From contig DGGY01000036.1 in the NCBI GenBank assembly GCA_002392405.1, forward strand, positions 57,552 through 121,551: 64,000 nucleotides of DNA. The letters are read 5' to 3'. Position numbers and translations under genes: made by a program. Of the stretch, positions 1-9,568 are shown piece by piece. Position 1 is the first letter of the stretch, and the number at the start of each line of letters is the position of its first letter. A model generated the notes under the pieces. That model did not search any database, was not told the origin of the DNA, and saw nothing but the letters and a program-made list of their open reading frames with translations. This DNA is from Treponema sp. UBA3862 (lineage in GTDB: Bacteria; Spirochaetota; Spirochaetia; Treponematales; Treponemataceae).

Positions 1-1340
1 AAGAATACACAGTACTCTGTCCTCAGATGTCGCCGATTCATATGAGGCTTCTTGAAGCTGCCTTCAGATATGCAGGCTACAAGCTTGTTGTTCTTGATGC
101 CGTTGATCCTAAGGCTGTAGATGCCGGCCTTAAATATGTAAACAATGATGCCTGCTATCCGTCAATTCTTGTTGCCGGACAGATGATGCACGCCCTTGAG
201 AGCGGAAAATATGATATCAACAAAACCGCCCTTCTTATTACCCAGACTGGCGGCGGCTGTCGTGCTACAAACTATATCGGCTTTATCCGCCGTGCCTTAA
301 ATGATGCAGGCTGGGGACAGGTTCCTGTTATTTCCCTTAATACTGTCGGCCTTGAAAAGAATCCGGGCTTCAAGTTTACTCTGTCTCTTGTACACCGCTC
401 AATGATGGCTGCCTTTATCGGTGACCTTTTGATGCGCGTTCTTTACAGGGTACGTCCTTATGAAGCAGTTCCTGGAAGTGCAAATGCCCTTTATGAAAAA
501 TGGAATGCAAAAGTTTGTAAACAGCTTAAGTCACTTTCAATTCTCGGCTATCACAGAATGATCCGGGGTATTGTAAGGGACTTTGACAGACTCCCGATTC
601 TTCCTGTTAAGAAGGCCCGCGTAGGAGTTGTAGGTGAAATCCTGGTTAAGTTCCATCCTACAGCCAACAACGACCTTGTTAATGTAATTGAAAAAGAAGG
701 TGCTGAATGTGTAATGCCTGACCTTATGGACTTTGTTTATTACACAATGGCAGACGGAAGATTCCGGGTTGAAGAACTTGCCTTCCCTAAAAAAGAGGAA
801 AAGACAGGTAAATTCATCATTACACTGCTTAATTTCTACAGACACTATATCAATAAGTGCTTAAGGAAGAGCCGCCGCTTTACAACTCCTACAGACATCT
901 GGGAAATGATGAAATCGGTGGACGGTATATGTCAGGTTGGTAACATCAGTGGTGAAGGATGGTTCTTAACTGCAGAAATGGTTGAACTTATTCACTCCGG
1001 TGCTCCTTCCGTTGCCTGCGTCCAGCCTTTCGGCTGTCTCCCTAACCATATTACAGGTAAGGGTATGATTAAGGAATTAAGACGCCACTTCCCTGAAGCC
1101 AACATCAGTGCCATTGATTATGACCCTGGTGCTTCAGAAGTAAACCAGCTCAACCGCGTCAAGCTTCTGCTTTCAAATGCTCCGATAGGTAAAAACCCGG
1201 ACGAAATGAAGAACGGAAAAATCTGGACTAAAAAGGGTCCTGTTGATCCGGTAATTCAGTATGCAAGCGGCGGCGGACAGTTTGTTGACGATGATCCGGT
1301 TGATGCTAAAAACCTGATTCCGGCAACTACGGCTGAATAA
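1..1340 (+). CDS. acyl-CoA dehydratase activase-like protein, C-terminal part (5' end outside window)
   Basis: The reading frame is open to the window edge (residues EYTVLCPQ precede the first internal ATG at 27), so this is the 3' part of a longer gene. The visible part carries the conserved segments CYPSILVAGQMMHAL and QTGGGCRATNYIGFIRRAL. These are typical of the C-terminal half of the large 2-hydroxyacyl-CoA dehydratase activase-related proteins, which start with BadF/BcrA-type ATPase domains followed by a DUF2229-like and an HgdB-like region. Conserved cysteines (CYPS, GGGC, QPFGCLP) could bind an Fe-S cluster. In the known family the ATPase drives electron transfer to a dehydratase; the substrate here is unknown. 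The N-terminal ATPase domains cannot be checked from this window. Confidence 0.82.
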   Translation, partial: EYTVLCPQMSPIHMRLLEAAFRYAGYKLVVLDAVDPKAVDAGLKYVNNDACYPSILVAGQMMHALESGKYDINKTALLITQTGGGCRATNYIGFIRRALNDAGWGQVPVISLNTVGLEKNPGFKFTLSLVHRSMMAAFIGDLLMRVLYRVRPYEAVPGSANALYEKWNAKVCKQLKSLSILGYHRMIRGIVRDFDRLPILPVKKARVGVVGEILVKFHPTANNDLVNVIEKEGAECVMPDLMDFVYYTMADGRFRVEELAFPKKEEKTGKFIITLLNFYRHYINKCLRKSRRFTTPTDIWEMMKSVDGICQVGNISGEGWFLTAEMVELIHSGAPSVACVQPFGCLPNHITGKGMIKELRRHFPEANISAIDYDPGASEVNQLNRVKLLLSNAPIGKNPDEMKNGKIWTKKGPVDPVIQYASGGGQFVDDDPVDAKNLIPATTAE

Positions 1341-1345
1341 CCGAT

Positions 1346-1404
1346 AAAAACAGTCTGGAGATTTTGTACTTAATCTTGTACAGGATTTTCAGGCTGTTTT
1401 TTTT
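1346..1404 (+). terminator. Rho-independent terminator after the activase-like gene
   Basis: The arm AAAAACAGTCTG at 1346-1357 pairs with CAGGCTGTTTTT at 1390-1401 (one G-U pair) and is followed by more T residues. It begins 6 nt after the stop codon. It also rules out a start at 1364 for the next gene, because that would place the N-terminus inside the terminator. Confidence 0.7.
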
Positions 1405-1465
1405 ATGTGCAGCCTGCTGTTTGTTACACTGTAACTATTTGCAGATTTGTGTTATTTTTATATTA

Positions 1466-2833
1466 ATGAAAAAGTTATCCGTTTTTGTATCAATTCTGAC
1501 TCTGGCGCTTTCCTTTGTTTCTGCAGATTTTAACCGCCTGAGTATTCCTGACTCTACAGAAATCCGTAAGGCCGCTGCAGAAAGCTGGTTTTATGATGAC
1601 CTTACTGACCTCAGGGAAAAGCACAAGGAACTGCGCAAAAATGCACTGGGGCAGGAATTTCAGATACGCATGGAAGAAACTGATGATTCGTTTGCTGTTG
1701 TAATAGCACCCCAGATGAAAATGGAAATGGATCTTTTTACAGAAAACGGTACAGAACGCCGTGTTGTTGACGAGTATCCTGGAGATGCCTGCGGTTCATG
1801 GCTTTTAATCAGAAATTCAGTAACAGGAAAACCTGAAAAAATCCGTATTTTCTTTTCAAATAACAGTGAAATCTATGTTCAGTTCAGTCCGCTGGGGACA
1901 AAGACTGTTGCAGATTATGTTGTTGCGGGGCTTTATGCCAGCCGAGCAGTTCCGGTCGGTATTCCTTTTGAGCAGCTTTATACTGCTTCAATCCAGCAGA
2001 TTCTTCTTTCAACAGAAAATATCCTTCCGTGGAAGTATGCGGATACCAGAAAAGGTCAGTTCGCGTCAAAGCTTCAGATGATAGGCCTTATCCGTAAGAA
2101 CTTAAAGCGCATTGTTTATATGCCGGACAGCATGTATGACGAGGACGGAAAACCAGTCTATATTTCAACAGGAAAGCCAAGAGATTCCGAAGTGTCCGTT
2201 CAGATAGAAAATCCCCTCACTTTAGACCAGGCAGGATTCTTAAAATGGATAGTAGACGGACTTGTTTATCCTGTTGCAGGAAGCCGCCTTTACAGAAATC
2301 CCCTGATTGTACGCACGGTAGAATACAATGAACTTGGCCTTAAAGGCGTTTTAAGCCGTACACAGGAACTGTCTTTTACGCTTGACTGGTGCCGTAATCT
2401 TGCCGCTGCCTGTCTTTCAGTAAAAGCTCAGCGGAATTACATGTGGTATGATGCCTGTACTGATGTTCAGATTGAGCCTTTCAGTGCAGAAGTAACAGAT
2501 AAAGGCATTACACAGACAGCAGGTTACCTTAAAAATTCAGGTTACGAGATTTCAAAGCTGAAGCCGCTTTTATATGTACTGGCTTCTACAGAACCTACTT
2601 ACTGCTATCTTGCGGCAATCAAAAGTCCTGTAAAAGATTCTAAAAATCCTGAGCATTTTACTTTTAATGACTGTGCGGTAATTTTCCCGCTGTATAATGA
2701 TGACGGACAGTTTAACTGCGTGATTTTTGATAACGGGCAGGAACTGAATTTAAGTCAGTTTACTGCAAAATATAAAGGGTGTTTTGTTCACCTTTCCAGA
2801 ATTCTTACAGAAACATCTTTCTATCCTGACTGA
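1466..2833 (+). CDS. secreted protein of unknown function
   Basis: A protein of 455 residues beginning MKKLSVFVSILTLALSFVSA, a clear Sec signal peptide, so it is probably periplasmic. I chose ATG 1466 rather than the upstream ATG at 1364 because the extra 34 residues would overlap the preceding terminator and bury the signal peptide. There is no Shine-Dalgarno sequence. A TATTTT hexamer ends 7 nt before the ATG, which would fit a leaderless start but is weak. I do not recognise a domain; the body is mixed alpha/beta with scattered cysteines. It runs in the same direction as, and 27 nt ahead of, the TPR gene, so it may be the first gene of the envelope operon that ends with the TonB-like protein. 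Confidence 0.7.
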   Translation: MKKLSVFVSILTLALSFVSADFNRLSIPDSTEIRKAAAESWFYDDLTDLREKHKELRKNALGQEFQIRMEETDDSFAVVIAPQMKMEMDLFTENGTERRVVDEYPGDACGSWLLIRNSVTGKPEKIRIFFSNNSEIYVQFSPLGTKTVADYVVAGLYASRAVPVGIPFEQLYTASIQQILLSTENILPWKYADTRKGQFASKLQMIGLIRKNLKRIVYMPDSMYDEDGKPVYISTGKPRDSEVSVQIENPLTLDQAGFLKWIVDGLVYPVAGSRLYRNPLIVRTVEYNELGLKGVLSRTQELSFTLDWCRNLAAACLSVKAQRNYMWYDACTDVQIEPFSAEVTDKGITQTAGYLKNSGYEISKLKPLLYVLASTEPTYCYLAAIKSPVKDSKNPEHFTFNDCAVIFPLYNDDGQFNCVIFDNGQELNLSQFTAKYKGCFVHLSRILTETSFYPD

Positions 2834-2860
2834 TTTATTTAGAAAGACGGAGTTTGTTTT

Positions 2861-5758
2861 ATGAAGAAAATTCTTTTTATTCTTCCGGCTGTTTTTCTGT
2901 ATTCATATCTTTTTGCTTCTCCTTTAAGTCAGACTTCCCTTGCGGGAGAAATGCAGAGTGCGTACAGTTCACGGTTTTATCCGGGAGTAATTAAATATGC
3001 TGATGAGATTTTAAGTTCCTCTTCTGCTTCTGTATTTGCAGGAAAAGCCTATATTTATAAGGGTGAAAGCCTTTTTATGATGGGACGGACAGAAGAAGCT
3101 CTTGAAGTGCTTGCTGCGGGAGAAACTTTTGTAAAGGACAGCCCGGAACTTAATGCCGCACGCCTTTTCTGGACGGGCAGGGGGCTTTATTCCATGGATA
3201 AAACAGATTCAGCCCTTCTTTATTTTTACCGTGCTGCTGAAATATTAAAAAAAGAGTGTAAGACAGACGATAAAAACTATTCACAGTCACTGTATTATTC
3301 AGGTAAGGCAAACCGCAGGCTTGAAAACTATCCTCAGGCGGTGAGCTGCCTTGAATACTGCGTTCAGAACGGAAAAAAGTTTTCAAAGACAGAATTTGAA
3401 GATGCAGGAGTAAACCTCTGTGAAAGTGCAGTCCTCTGTAAAAATTATGAAAAGGCTGAATGCTGGTGTGCTCAGCTTAAAAATGCGTCTTTTTCTTCTT
3501 CTGCCCGTTACCGGCTGCTTCTTTGTGAAGGGCAGGCTCTTGAAGGCTTGAAAAAATACAGAAGCGCATACGAAAAATATGCAGTTGTGATTGAAGAAGG
3601 TCCTGTATCACTTTCTTCAAGTGCTCTGCAGAGAGCCTATACCGTAAGTTCTGAACATCCTTCAGAAGTTAAAGAAGATGCGGGAAGTTTAATCTTAAAG
3701 GCACAGGGACTTTCAAAGGAAAGGCCTCAGCTTGTAAGTGAGTTCTGGACAAGACTGGCAGTTGATTCCTTTAAGCAAAAAGATTACAGCCGCTCGCTTG
3801 AATACCTTAAAAATGCCGAAAAAGGAGCTGACCTGCCTTTAAAGCAGCTCGGCCTGATCTATAAAACAGAAATACAGTTTATAACTTCTAAAAAAATCCC
3901 TGTTCTTGCCGCACAGGATGCACTAAAATCCCTGGAAGAAAACTGGGGAAAATGCGGGTTTAATGAAAATACAGCTTATACTTCGCAGGCCCTTTCACTT
4001 AAGGCACGTTATTATGCTGTTGCAGAAGACTGGGGTAAGTCGCTTGAAACAGCACTTCCGCTCCTGTCCAGCGACGACAGTTCTGTAAGAAAAAACTGTG
4101 TCTACTGGGCTGCCCTTGCTTATTATTCAAAAGGTGAGTGGGCAAAGGCGTCTGAACTTTTAAACAATAATCAGTATACGGACGATGATTTTATGCTTTT
4201 AAAGGCAAAAGCGTTTGCAAAGGAAGGTAAATCATCTCAGGCAGACAGAATTTTCTATGATCTTTCGCAGAAAGGCTCTCTTTCAAATGACGGAAGACTT
4301 GATTATACAAGAACGCTTCTTAACGCCGGACACCTTATTACGACAGTTGAACAGGCTGACAGGGCAAAAGGCGCTGAGGCAGCTTACATGAAAGGTCTTG
4401 CGCTTTTTAACAGAAAGGAATGGAAAAAGGCTGAAGAGTGCTTTGTAAAAGCCCAGACAGAAAAAGACCTCGATTCAAATTATGTAAACCTTTCGCGCTT
4501 TTATGCAGGCTACTGTCAGTATCAGCTTGCAGAGTATTCAAAGGCCTATTCAAATCTTTATACTTTCATAAATCTTGAAAGTTCTTCTCCTCTTGTATGG
4601 AACGGCTGTGTAACCGCAGCCCGCTGTGCAGTTCAGGACGGAAAGTTTAATGAAGCTTCTGCAATGGCACAGAAAGCTGTTTCTTTTGCCCGCTCAGAAA
4701 AACAGAAACAGGAAAGCATAATCCTTAATGCAGGAATTTATACAGACAGCAGAAAATATGACCAGGCCTTAAGCATTCTGCAGCCTTATGCTTCAGAAAA
4801 AACTGAATTCGGCTGGCAGTGCAGTTTCTTGTGTGCACAGATTTATGTACAGAAAAAAGATTATGAGAGTGCAGACAGAATATACGAAAAACTTTCTGCT
4901 CAGAAAACTTCACCCGCCGCTGCTGAAGAGGCTCTTTTCAGGAGGGGAGAACTTGCCTGGACGAATGAAAAATACGAAAGAAGTGTAAGTCTTTTTGAAG
5001 AATACACAAAAAAATATTATCAGGGGCAGTTTTATGATGCTGCAATGTATTTTGCGGCAGAGGCTCTTGTAAAAACCGGAAGAAAAGAAAAGGCAGTCCT
5101 TTACTATCAGCAGGTTGTTGACAGCAGTAAAGGTTCAACTTACAGATACGGTTCAGAAAAACAGCTTGTTGCCCTTTATAAAGAAAAAGGTGACTATGCT
5201 TCTGCTCTTTTAATGGCTCAGAAAATGACTGAAGAATACGGGGAGCAGGCCTCAAAAGACGGAATTCCGCTGACAGTAAAAGAATTAAAGGCTTTGAGCA
5301 GCGGTGCGGATTCAAAAATATTAAAAAAACAGCTCGAATGGGAAAATGCCGGAGGAAATACTACTCAGGCAGGAAGAAAAGCAGGAACAGAACTTGCTGA
5401 GCTTTATGCCCTCGCACCTGAATCCTATTCTAAGGCTGAAAATCTTGCTTCTTCACTCCTTGGAATTCAGCGGACAAAAGAAGAAGAAAGCCTTTATGCC
5501 GCAAGAAATGCAAAACTTCTTGCAGAAATTTACAGAAAACAGAAGAAAAACAGCCGCTCGGCAGAAATGTATCTTACTGCTTCTGAACTTTTCAGAAAGA
5601 GCGGGGATGACAGTAATGCTCCGCGTTCTCTTTACGGGGCTGCAGAAGCCTTTGATGCTGCAGGTATGGAAGCTGATTCTGAATCAGTTGCTCAGACTTT
5701 AATAAAACTTTATCCGGACTCAAGCTATGCAAAAGATGTCCGTAAACTCATAAAATAA
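2861..5758 (+). CDS. large exported tetratricopeptide-repeat protein
   Basis: A protein of 965 residues with an N-terminal signal peptide (MKKILFILPAVFLYSYLFAS), followed almost entirely by degenerate TPR helices. Typical TPR signatures such as YNKGESLFMMGRTEEAL-like A/G-Y-A patterns recur, for example around residues 65-85, 100-125, 300-325, 500-530, 680-705 and 940-965. It is expected in the periplasm as a protein-interaction scaffold. A purine-rich stretch with GGAG lies upstream of the ATG. The next gene, an outer-membrane barrel, starts 31 nt downstream, followed by exbB, exbD and a tonB-like gene, so this TPR protein may connect the inner-membrane motor to outer-membrane cargo. That role is inferred from context only; no enzyme domain is visible. 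Confidence 0.8.
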   Translation: MKKILFILPAVFLYSYLFASPLSQTSLAGEMQSAYSSRFYPGVIKYADEILSSSSASVFAGKAYIYKGESLFMMGRTEEALEVLAAGETFVKDSPELNAARLFWTGRGLYSMDKTDSALLYFYRAAEILKKECKTDDKNYSQSLYYSGKANRRLENYPQAVSCLEYCVQNGKKFSKTEFEDAGVNLCESAVLCKNYEKAECWCAQLKNASFSSSARYRLLLCEGQALEGLKKYRSAYEKYAVVIEEGPVSLSSSALQRAYTVSSEHPSEVKEDAGSLILKAQGLSKERPQLVSEFWTRLAVDSFKQKDYSRSLEYLKNAEKGADLPLKQLGLIYKTEIQFITSKKIPVLAAQDALKSLEENWGKCGFNENTAYTSQALSLKARYYAVAEDWGKSLETALPLLSSDDSSVRKNCVYWAALAYYSKGEWAKASELLNNNQYTDDDFMLLKAKAFAKEGKSSQADRIFYDLSQKGSLSNDGRLDYTRTLLNAGHLITTVEQADRAKGAEAAYMKGLALFNRKEWKKAEECFVKAQTEKDLDSNYVNLSRFYAGYCQYQLAEYSKAYSNLYTFINLESSSPLVWNGCVTAARCAVQDGKFNEASAMAQKAVSFARSEKQKQESIILNAGIYTDSRKYDQALSILQPYASEKTEFGWQCSFLCAQIYVQKKDYESADRIYEKLSAQKTSPAAAEEALFRRGELAWTNEKYERSVSLFEEYTKKYYQGQFYDAAMYFAAEALVKTGRKEKAVLYYQQVVDSSKGSTYRYGSEKQLVALYKEKGDYASALLMAQKMTEEYGEQASKDGIPLTVKELKALSSGADSKILKKQLEWENAGGNTTQAGRKAGTELAELYALAPESYSKAENLASSLLGIQRTKEEESLYAARNAKLLAEIYRKQKKNSRSAEMYLTASELFRKSGDDSNAPRSLYGAAEAFDAAGMEADSESVAQTLIKLYPDSSYAKDVRKLIK

Positions 5759-5789
5759 AAAAACGGGAAAACCCGCGGGAGAAATATAA

Positions 5790-7475
5790 ATGAAAAAATC
5801 ATTCTTTGCATTCAGCCTTTTACTTTTTGCAGGAATCCTTTCTGCCCAGACTCAGCAGGGAGCAGAACAGACTGAAGAAGAAATTGAACTTCCAGATGTA
5901 ACTACTGTCATCTCAGGCGGAGCCCTGACTGCAGGAAAGGACAGTGTGCCTGATTATAAAAGAATTCTTCCGGATCAGAATACACTCGGTGTCCAGCTGC
6001 CTGAACCTGATGGTGTTGAAGGAAAGGAAGAAACTGTTTCAGAGTATAATGCCGCAGGGGCAGGTGATCAGTCTGTTTTTGCGGAAGGAAAAATCGGCGG
6101 CGGTTATCCCTTCTGTTTTTTAGGAGATTTTGCAGTTTACAGGACAACAGGAAATGCGCCTTTTGAAATTAAGTTTTCACATGAAAATGCTGAAGGCTTC
6201 GGCGGTAAAACTTCAAGTGACGGATATTTTTACAGAAATACTTCAATTGAGGCCGAAAAAGATTTTACATCAAGTTCGTCAAAATATGTTTTATCCGGCT
6301 GGTATGAAAATCTTGACGAAGGCTTCCAGAAAAAATCTGCTTCCTTTACAGATTATCTCTGGAATAATATCGGAGGAAAGGCAGAAGCGGACTGGACATT
6401 GAGCAGGGGCTTTTATTTAGGAACAGGAGTTCATGCTTCATATTATAACCGTTACGGAACTCAGTGGAGCACAGCGGCAGAACCTTCTGATCCCTGGGAA
6501 AAGTCAGCGAAATTCTTTACTTTTATTCCTGAGTTCAATGCGGGCTGGAAAAATGATTCTTTTGACATATCATTTCTTGCAAAATATGCTACACAGCTCA
6601 ACCTGAAGGATACAGGTTCTCTTGAAAAGGCAGAGGATTCTTCAAGCGCCGAAACCGGCCAGAAAGGTCATTTTGCCTTTAATTTTGAGTGGACGGATGA
6701 AAACGTTCAGATGTGGGCTAAGGCAGGAGTTACTTTCGGAACACAGACAGGTGATAACAGTGCACTTTTCCCGTTTGAACTTGGTACTTCCTTTACTATT
6801 CCGGTTTCCTTTTCTTCAAGATCTCTTTCAATGGGAATTGAGGGCGGCTTAAAATCAGAATGGTATCTTGCGTCTTATTTAGAGCAGAATAACCCGTATT
6901 CAGTTATGTACTGCATTCCTAATGAACAGTCTGACTGGTACGCAAAGGTAAATCTTTCAATGCCGATAAAGAACATCTTTAATCTTGATATAAACTCAGT
7001 ATTCAGAAAAACTGCCTTTGGAAACGGAGTCTGGGCACCTGATTACACAGACTCTTCTGCCTTCCTTGCAAGCGGCTATTATCTTATAAGCGAATCTGAC
7101 CGCACTGAGTTTAACACTGACGCAGAATTTACGGTCAATTTTTCAGCTGTCAAACTTACAGGCGGCTGGAAAGTATTCTGGATTGATGTGCCTTCCTGGG
7201 AAGACCGTCAGAGTTTTAAGGCAGCAGTTCTTGTCGAAGGAAAAGACGCAAAATGGAATGCAGGGGCTTCAGTCATTGAGTATCTGGGAGATGATGCAGA
7301 TAAAGTTCCAGTTCTCGGCGTAAACGCTTCAGTAAAGGCGGCTTCTTCTATCCGCCTTGCTCTTGAGGCAGATGATATTATAAAATTAATCAGTCAGAAG
7401 ACCAGAGAGTTCTGTCACAGTCAGTATAAAAAGAATTCAGGACATGTAACGGCTCTGGTAAAATTTCAGTTCTAA
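5790..7475 (+). CDS. predicted outer-membrane beta-barrel protein
   Basis: A protein of 561 residues with a signal peptide (MKKSFFAFSLLLFAGILSAQ). It has an acidic N-terminal segment (residues 24-70, EEEIELPDVTT), then repeated alternating aromatic and polar strands, and ends in VTALVKFQF. A terminal Phe at the end of an amphipathic strand is the usual signal of barrels inserted by BamA. The N-terminal ELPDVTTVISGG resembles a TonB-box-like extension, although no separate plug domain is evident. It lies directly upstream of exbB, exbD and a tonB-like gene, and the exbB start follows its stop by 15 nt. The transported substrate cannot be inferred. Confidence 0.68.
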   Translation: MKKSFFAFSLLLFAGILSAQTQQGAEQTEEEIELPDVTTVISGGALTAGKDSVPDYKRILPDQNTLGVQLPEPDGVEGKEETVSEYNAAGAGDQSVFAEGKIGGGYPFCFLGDFAVYRTTGNAPFEIKFSHENAEGFGGKTSSDGYFYRNTSIEAEKDFTSSSSKYVLSGWYENLDEGFQKKSASFTDYLWNNIGGKAEADWTLSRGFYLGTGVHASYYNRYGTQWSTAAEPSDPWEKSAKFFTFIPEFNAGWKNDSFDISFLAKYATQLNLKDTGSLEKAEDSSSAETGQKGHFAFNFEWTDENVQMWAKAGVTFGTQTGDNSALFPFELGTSFTIPVSFSSRSLSMGIEGGLKSEWYLASYLEQNNPYSVMYCIPNEQSDWYAKVNLSMPIKNIFNLDINSVFRKTAFGNGVWAPDYTDSSAFLASGYYLISESDRTEFNTDAEFTVNFSAVKLTGGWKVFWIDVPSWEDRQSFKAAVLVEGKDAKWNAGASVIEYLGDDADKVPVLGVNASVKAASSIRLALEADDIIKLISQKTREFCHSQYKKNSGHVTALVKFQF

Positions 7476-7490
7476 CAGGTGGTAATAAAA

Positions 7491-8102
7491 ATGTGGAACC
7501 TTCTTAAATCCGGCGGCATCCTTATTCTGCCGATTCTTGCCTGCGGTATTGCAGCAACTTACATTATTATTGAACGTCTTGTTTACTTTAAGACAGTAGC
7601 AAAAAATGATGCCCTGCTTAAAAAACAGCTTAACGAAGCCCTCCTGCGAAAAGATTACACTGCAGCAGAAGCGCTCTGCATTGCGGCTGAAACTCCTTTT
7701 GCACAGGTTGTACGCAAGGCACTTTCTGTCCGCACTCTTGAAGAATCATATTTAAAAGAAATTGTTGAAACAGAAATGGAAACAGTTATTCCCCAGTATG
7801 AACACAGCCTTACACTCTTAGGAACAATTGCAAATATTTCTACGCTTTTAGGACTTTTTGGTACTGTAACGGGCAATATCAAGGCTTTCGGTGTACTTGG
7901 AGCAGGAGCAAGCATGGGAAATCCTGCAGTTCTTGCAGGCGCCATTGCTGAAGCCCTTGTAACAACTGCTGCCGGACTTTTTGTTGCGATTCCTTCAATG
8001 ATTTTTTCAAACTTTTTTGCACGCAAGGTAAATAAAGAAATCGTTGTTCTTGAATCTTCCGTAACGGAAGTTGTACTCAAACTTACAGGAAGATTACGCT
8101 GA
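7491..8102 (+). CDS. ExbB/TolQ/MotA-family proton channel subunit
   Basis: A protein of 203 residues from ATG 7491. AGGTGG at 7477-7482 sits 8 nt before this ATG, whereas the upstream GTG at 7479 would lie inside the ribosome-binding site. It has an N-terminal membrane helix (GGILILPILACGIAATYIIIERL), a cytoplasmic loop, and two further helices with the family hallmark around LTLLGTIANISTLLGLFGTVTGNIKAF. The GTVxG and AEALVTTAAGLFVAIPSMI segments are the conserved helix pair that forms the proton channel with ExbD. It overlaps exbD by one base, which suggests translational coupling. The name exbB versus tolQ cannot be settled by sequence alone; the neighbouring TonB-like gene favours exbB. 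Confidence 0.9.
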   Translation: MWNLLKSGGILILPILACGIAATYIIIERLVYFKTVAKNDALLKKQLNEALLRKDYTAAEALCIAAETPFAQVVRKALSVRTLEESYLKEIVETEMETVIPQYEHSLTLLGTIANISTLLGLFGTVTGNIKAFGVLGAGASMGNPAVLAGAIAEALVTTAAGLFVAIPSMIFSNFFARKVNKEIVVLESSVTEVVLKLTGRLR

Positions 8103-8506
8103 TGAGAATTAGAAGAAGGGTAAAAATCAATGCCGGTGCCGACCTGACACCGATGATTGACGTTGTATTTCAGCTGATTCTTTTCTTTCTTGTTTCCACA
8201 ACTTTTGCAGTTCTTCCGGGAATAAGCGTAAACCTTCCGGAAAGTGAAACTGCGCAGTCAGAAGCGATTGCGGGAATTACGATTACTGCCAGCGCTTCAG
8301 GAAAGCTTTTTTTTAATGAAGATGCAGTAACAATGCAGACGCTTGATGTAAAACTCCAGAAGTTTGATACAGAGGGCAGAAAGCGTGAAGAATATCCTGT
8401 AACCCTTGAAGCTGATGAAAAAGTTACAAACGGAACTATCGTAAAGATTTTTGATGTGCTCCGTAAAAACGGTTTTGTTGCCGTTAATCTGAGGACGACG
8501 GACTAA
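8102..8506 (+). CDS. ExbD/TolR-family protein
   Basis: A protein of 134 residues. The N-terminus MRIRRRVKINAGADLTPMIDVVFQLILFFLVSTTF contains the family signature LTPMIDVVFQLLIFF, including the membrane Asp (D20) that carries protons in ExbD/TolR. A short periplasmic domain follows (residues 40-134). The ATG overlaps the exbB stop codon (TGATG), and the following tonB-like gene begins directly after this stop with no spacer. It should form an inner-membrane proton-driven motor with the upstream ExbB homologue. Confidence 0.92.
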   Translation: MRIRRRVKINAGADLTPMIDVVFQLILFFLVSTTFAVLPGISVNLPESETAQSEAIAGITITASASGKLFFNEDAVTMQTLDVKLQKFDTEGRKREEYPVTLEADEKVTNGTIVKIFDVLRKNGFVAVNLRTTD

Positions 8507-9547
8507 ATGACGAATCTTGAAAAAAGGCCTAACCGTCATGCTCTATTCGGCACAATCGGTATATGGCTTTTACTTTCATTTCTTTCAACTTTCTCTTCGC
8601 TTTTACCGCATAAAAAGGTTTATAAGACAGTAAAAATAAGCCTTGAAAGTCCTGCTACGCCAAAAATTGCGCCTCTTCAGGAAGCGGCTCCTCCTGAGTC
8701 AGAAAATACTGCGCAGCTTTCTTCCAGCCAGAGTTCTTCTTCTCAGGGAAAGACTGAGACAGCAAAAACTAAAACTTCTGAAAAACAGCCGCAGACAAAA
8801 AAAGCAGAGACAAAAACTGCTAAGACAGAGCCGGCAAAAAAGCAGAGTCAGACAAAACAGTCTTCTTCAAAACCTGCCCAGCAGACACTGCAGAAAAGTG
8901 TTGATGAATTGATGGCTGAACGGCAGAAGGCTAAAAATACTAAGAAAAAGGAACCTGACTGGAGCCTGTTAGATGATGCAGAGGAAGTTTCTTCGAGTGG
9001 TTCTTCCTCTTCTTCAACAAATACTTCAGCAGCAAAAACTGTAAATACCTTTGAAGGCACGGCAGGTTCTTCGTCTTCCTCTTCAGACCAGGGCGTTTCT
9101 GCAAGTTCAAATAAGAGTTCTTCAAAGGGAAGTGCTTCTGCGTCGACTGCCGGTGCGCTTGCGTCAATTGCTGCAACTTCTTACAGCACAACTGCCGGGA
9201 ATGGAGTAAAATCTCAGTCAAATGTAAAAATTGCTTCAGCCCCTGACGGAAGAATCGCCCTTTACATGAATGACGGAAGTAAACGTACTCTTCTTGAGCC
9301 GTCAAAACCGGTTATTTTTCTTTCTGAGAATGCGGCTGCAACTATTGATGCAACAAAAGATCTGCGCGTTACTTTTATTGTAAAGAAAAACGGACATGTG
9401 GATATGAACAGTATCAGTATAACTCCAAGTGCCCTTATAACATATAAAGTACAGGCAGAAATTCAGGAACAGATTTCTACCTGGCGTTTTAATGCAGACA
9501 GCAGTGATGCAACCGCTACCTTCCCTTACAGAATTGAAAAAAGATAA
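8507..9547 (+). CDS. TonB-like energy transducer with a Ser/Lys-rich linker
   Basis: A protein of 346 residues with an N-terminal signal anchor (residues about 13-33, LFGTIGIWLLLSFLSTFSSLL). A long low-complexity linker (about 50-240) is rich in Ser, Thr, Lys, Gln and Ala, and a C-terminal domain of about 90 residues ends with a TonB-C-like pattern (LRVTFIVKKNGHVDMNSISITPSALITYKVQAEIQEQISTWRF). Classical TonB linkers are Pro-Glu/Pro-Lys rich; here prolines are few, so the rigid spanning rod is replaced by a flexible linker. It starts immediately after the exbD stop. The most likely role is to transmit the ExbBD proton force to the barrel protein encoded upstream. Confidence 0.75.
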   Translation: MTNLEKRPNRHALFGTIGIWLLLSFLSTFSSLLPHKKVYKTVKISLESPATPKIAPLQEAAPPESENTAQLSSSQSSSSQGKTETAKTKTSEKQPQTKKAETKTAKTEPAKKQSQTKQSSSKPAQQTLQKSVDELMAERQKAKNTKKKEPDWSLLDDAEEVSSSGSSSSSTNTSAAKTVNTFEGTAGSSSSSSDQGVSASSNKSSSKGSASASTAGALASIAATSYSTTAGNGVKSQSNVKIASAPDGRIALYMNDGSKRTLLEPSKPVIFLSENAAATIDATKDLRVTFIVKKNGHVDMNSISITPSALITYKVQAEIQEQISTWRFNADSSDATATFPYRIEKR

Positions 9548-9562
9548 TTCTGCCGCTATAAT
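9534..9562 (+). promoter_or_regulatory. sigma-70-type promoter giving a near-leaderless HAD transcript
   Basis: TTGAAA (9534-9539), 17-nt spacer, perfect TATAAT (9557-9562). The ATG is at 9569, so transcription should start at or next to the start codon. There is no Shine-Dalgarno sequence. The -35 box lies inside the end of the tonB-like gene. Confidence 0.65.
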
Positions 9563-9568
9563 AATATT

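Noticed and set aside
1364-1465. N-terminal extension of the secreted protein
   Set aside because: It would start inside the terminator of the previous gene and hide the signal peptide that begins at 1466.
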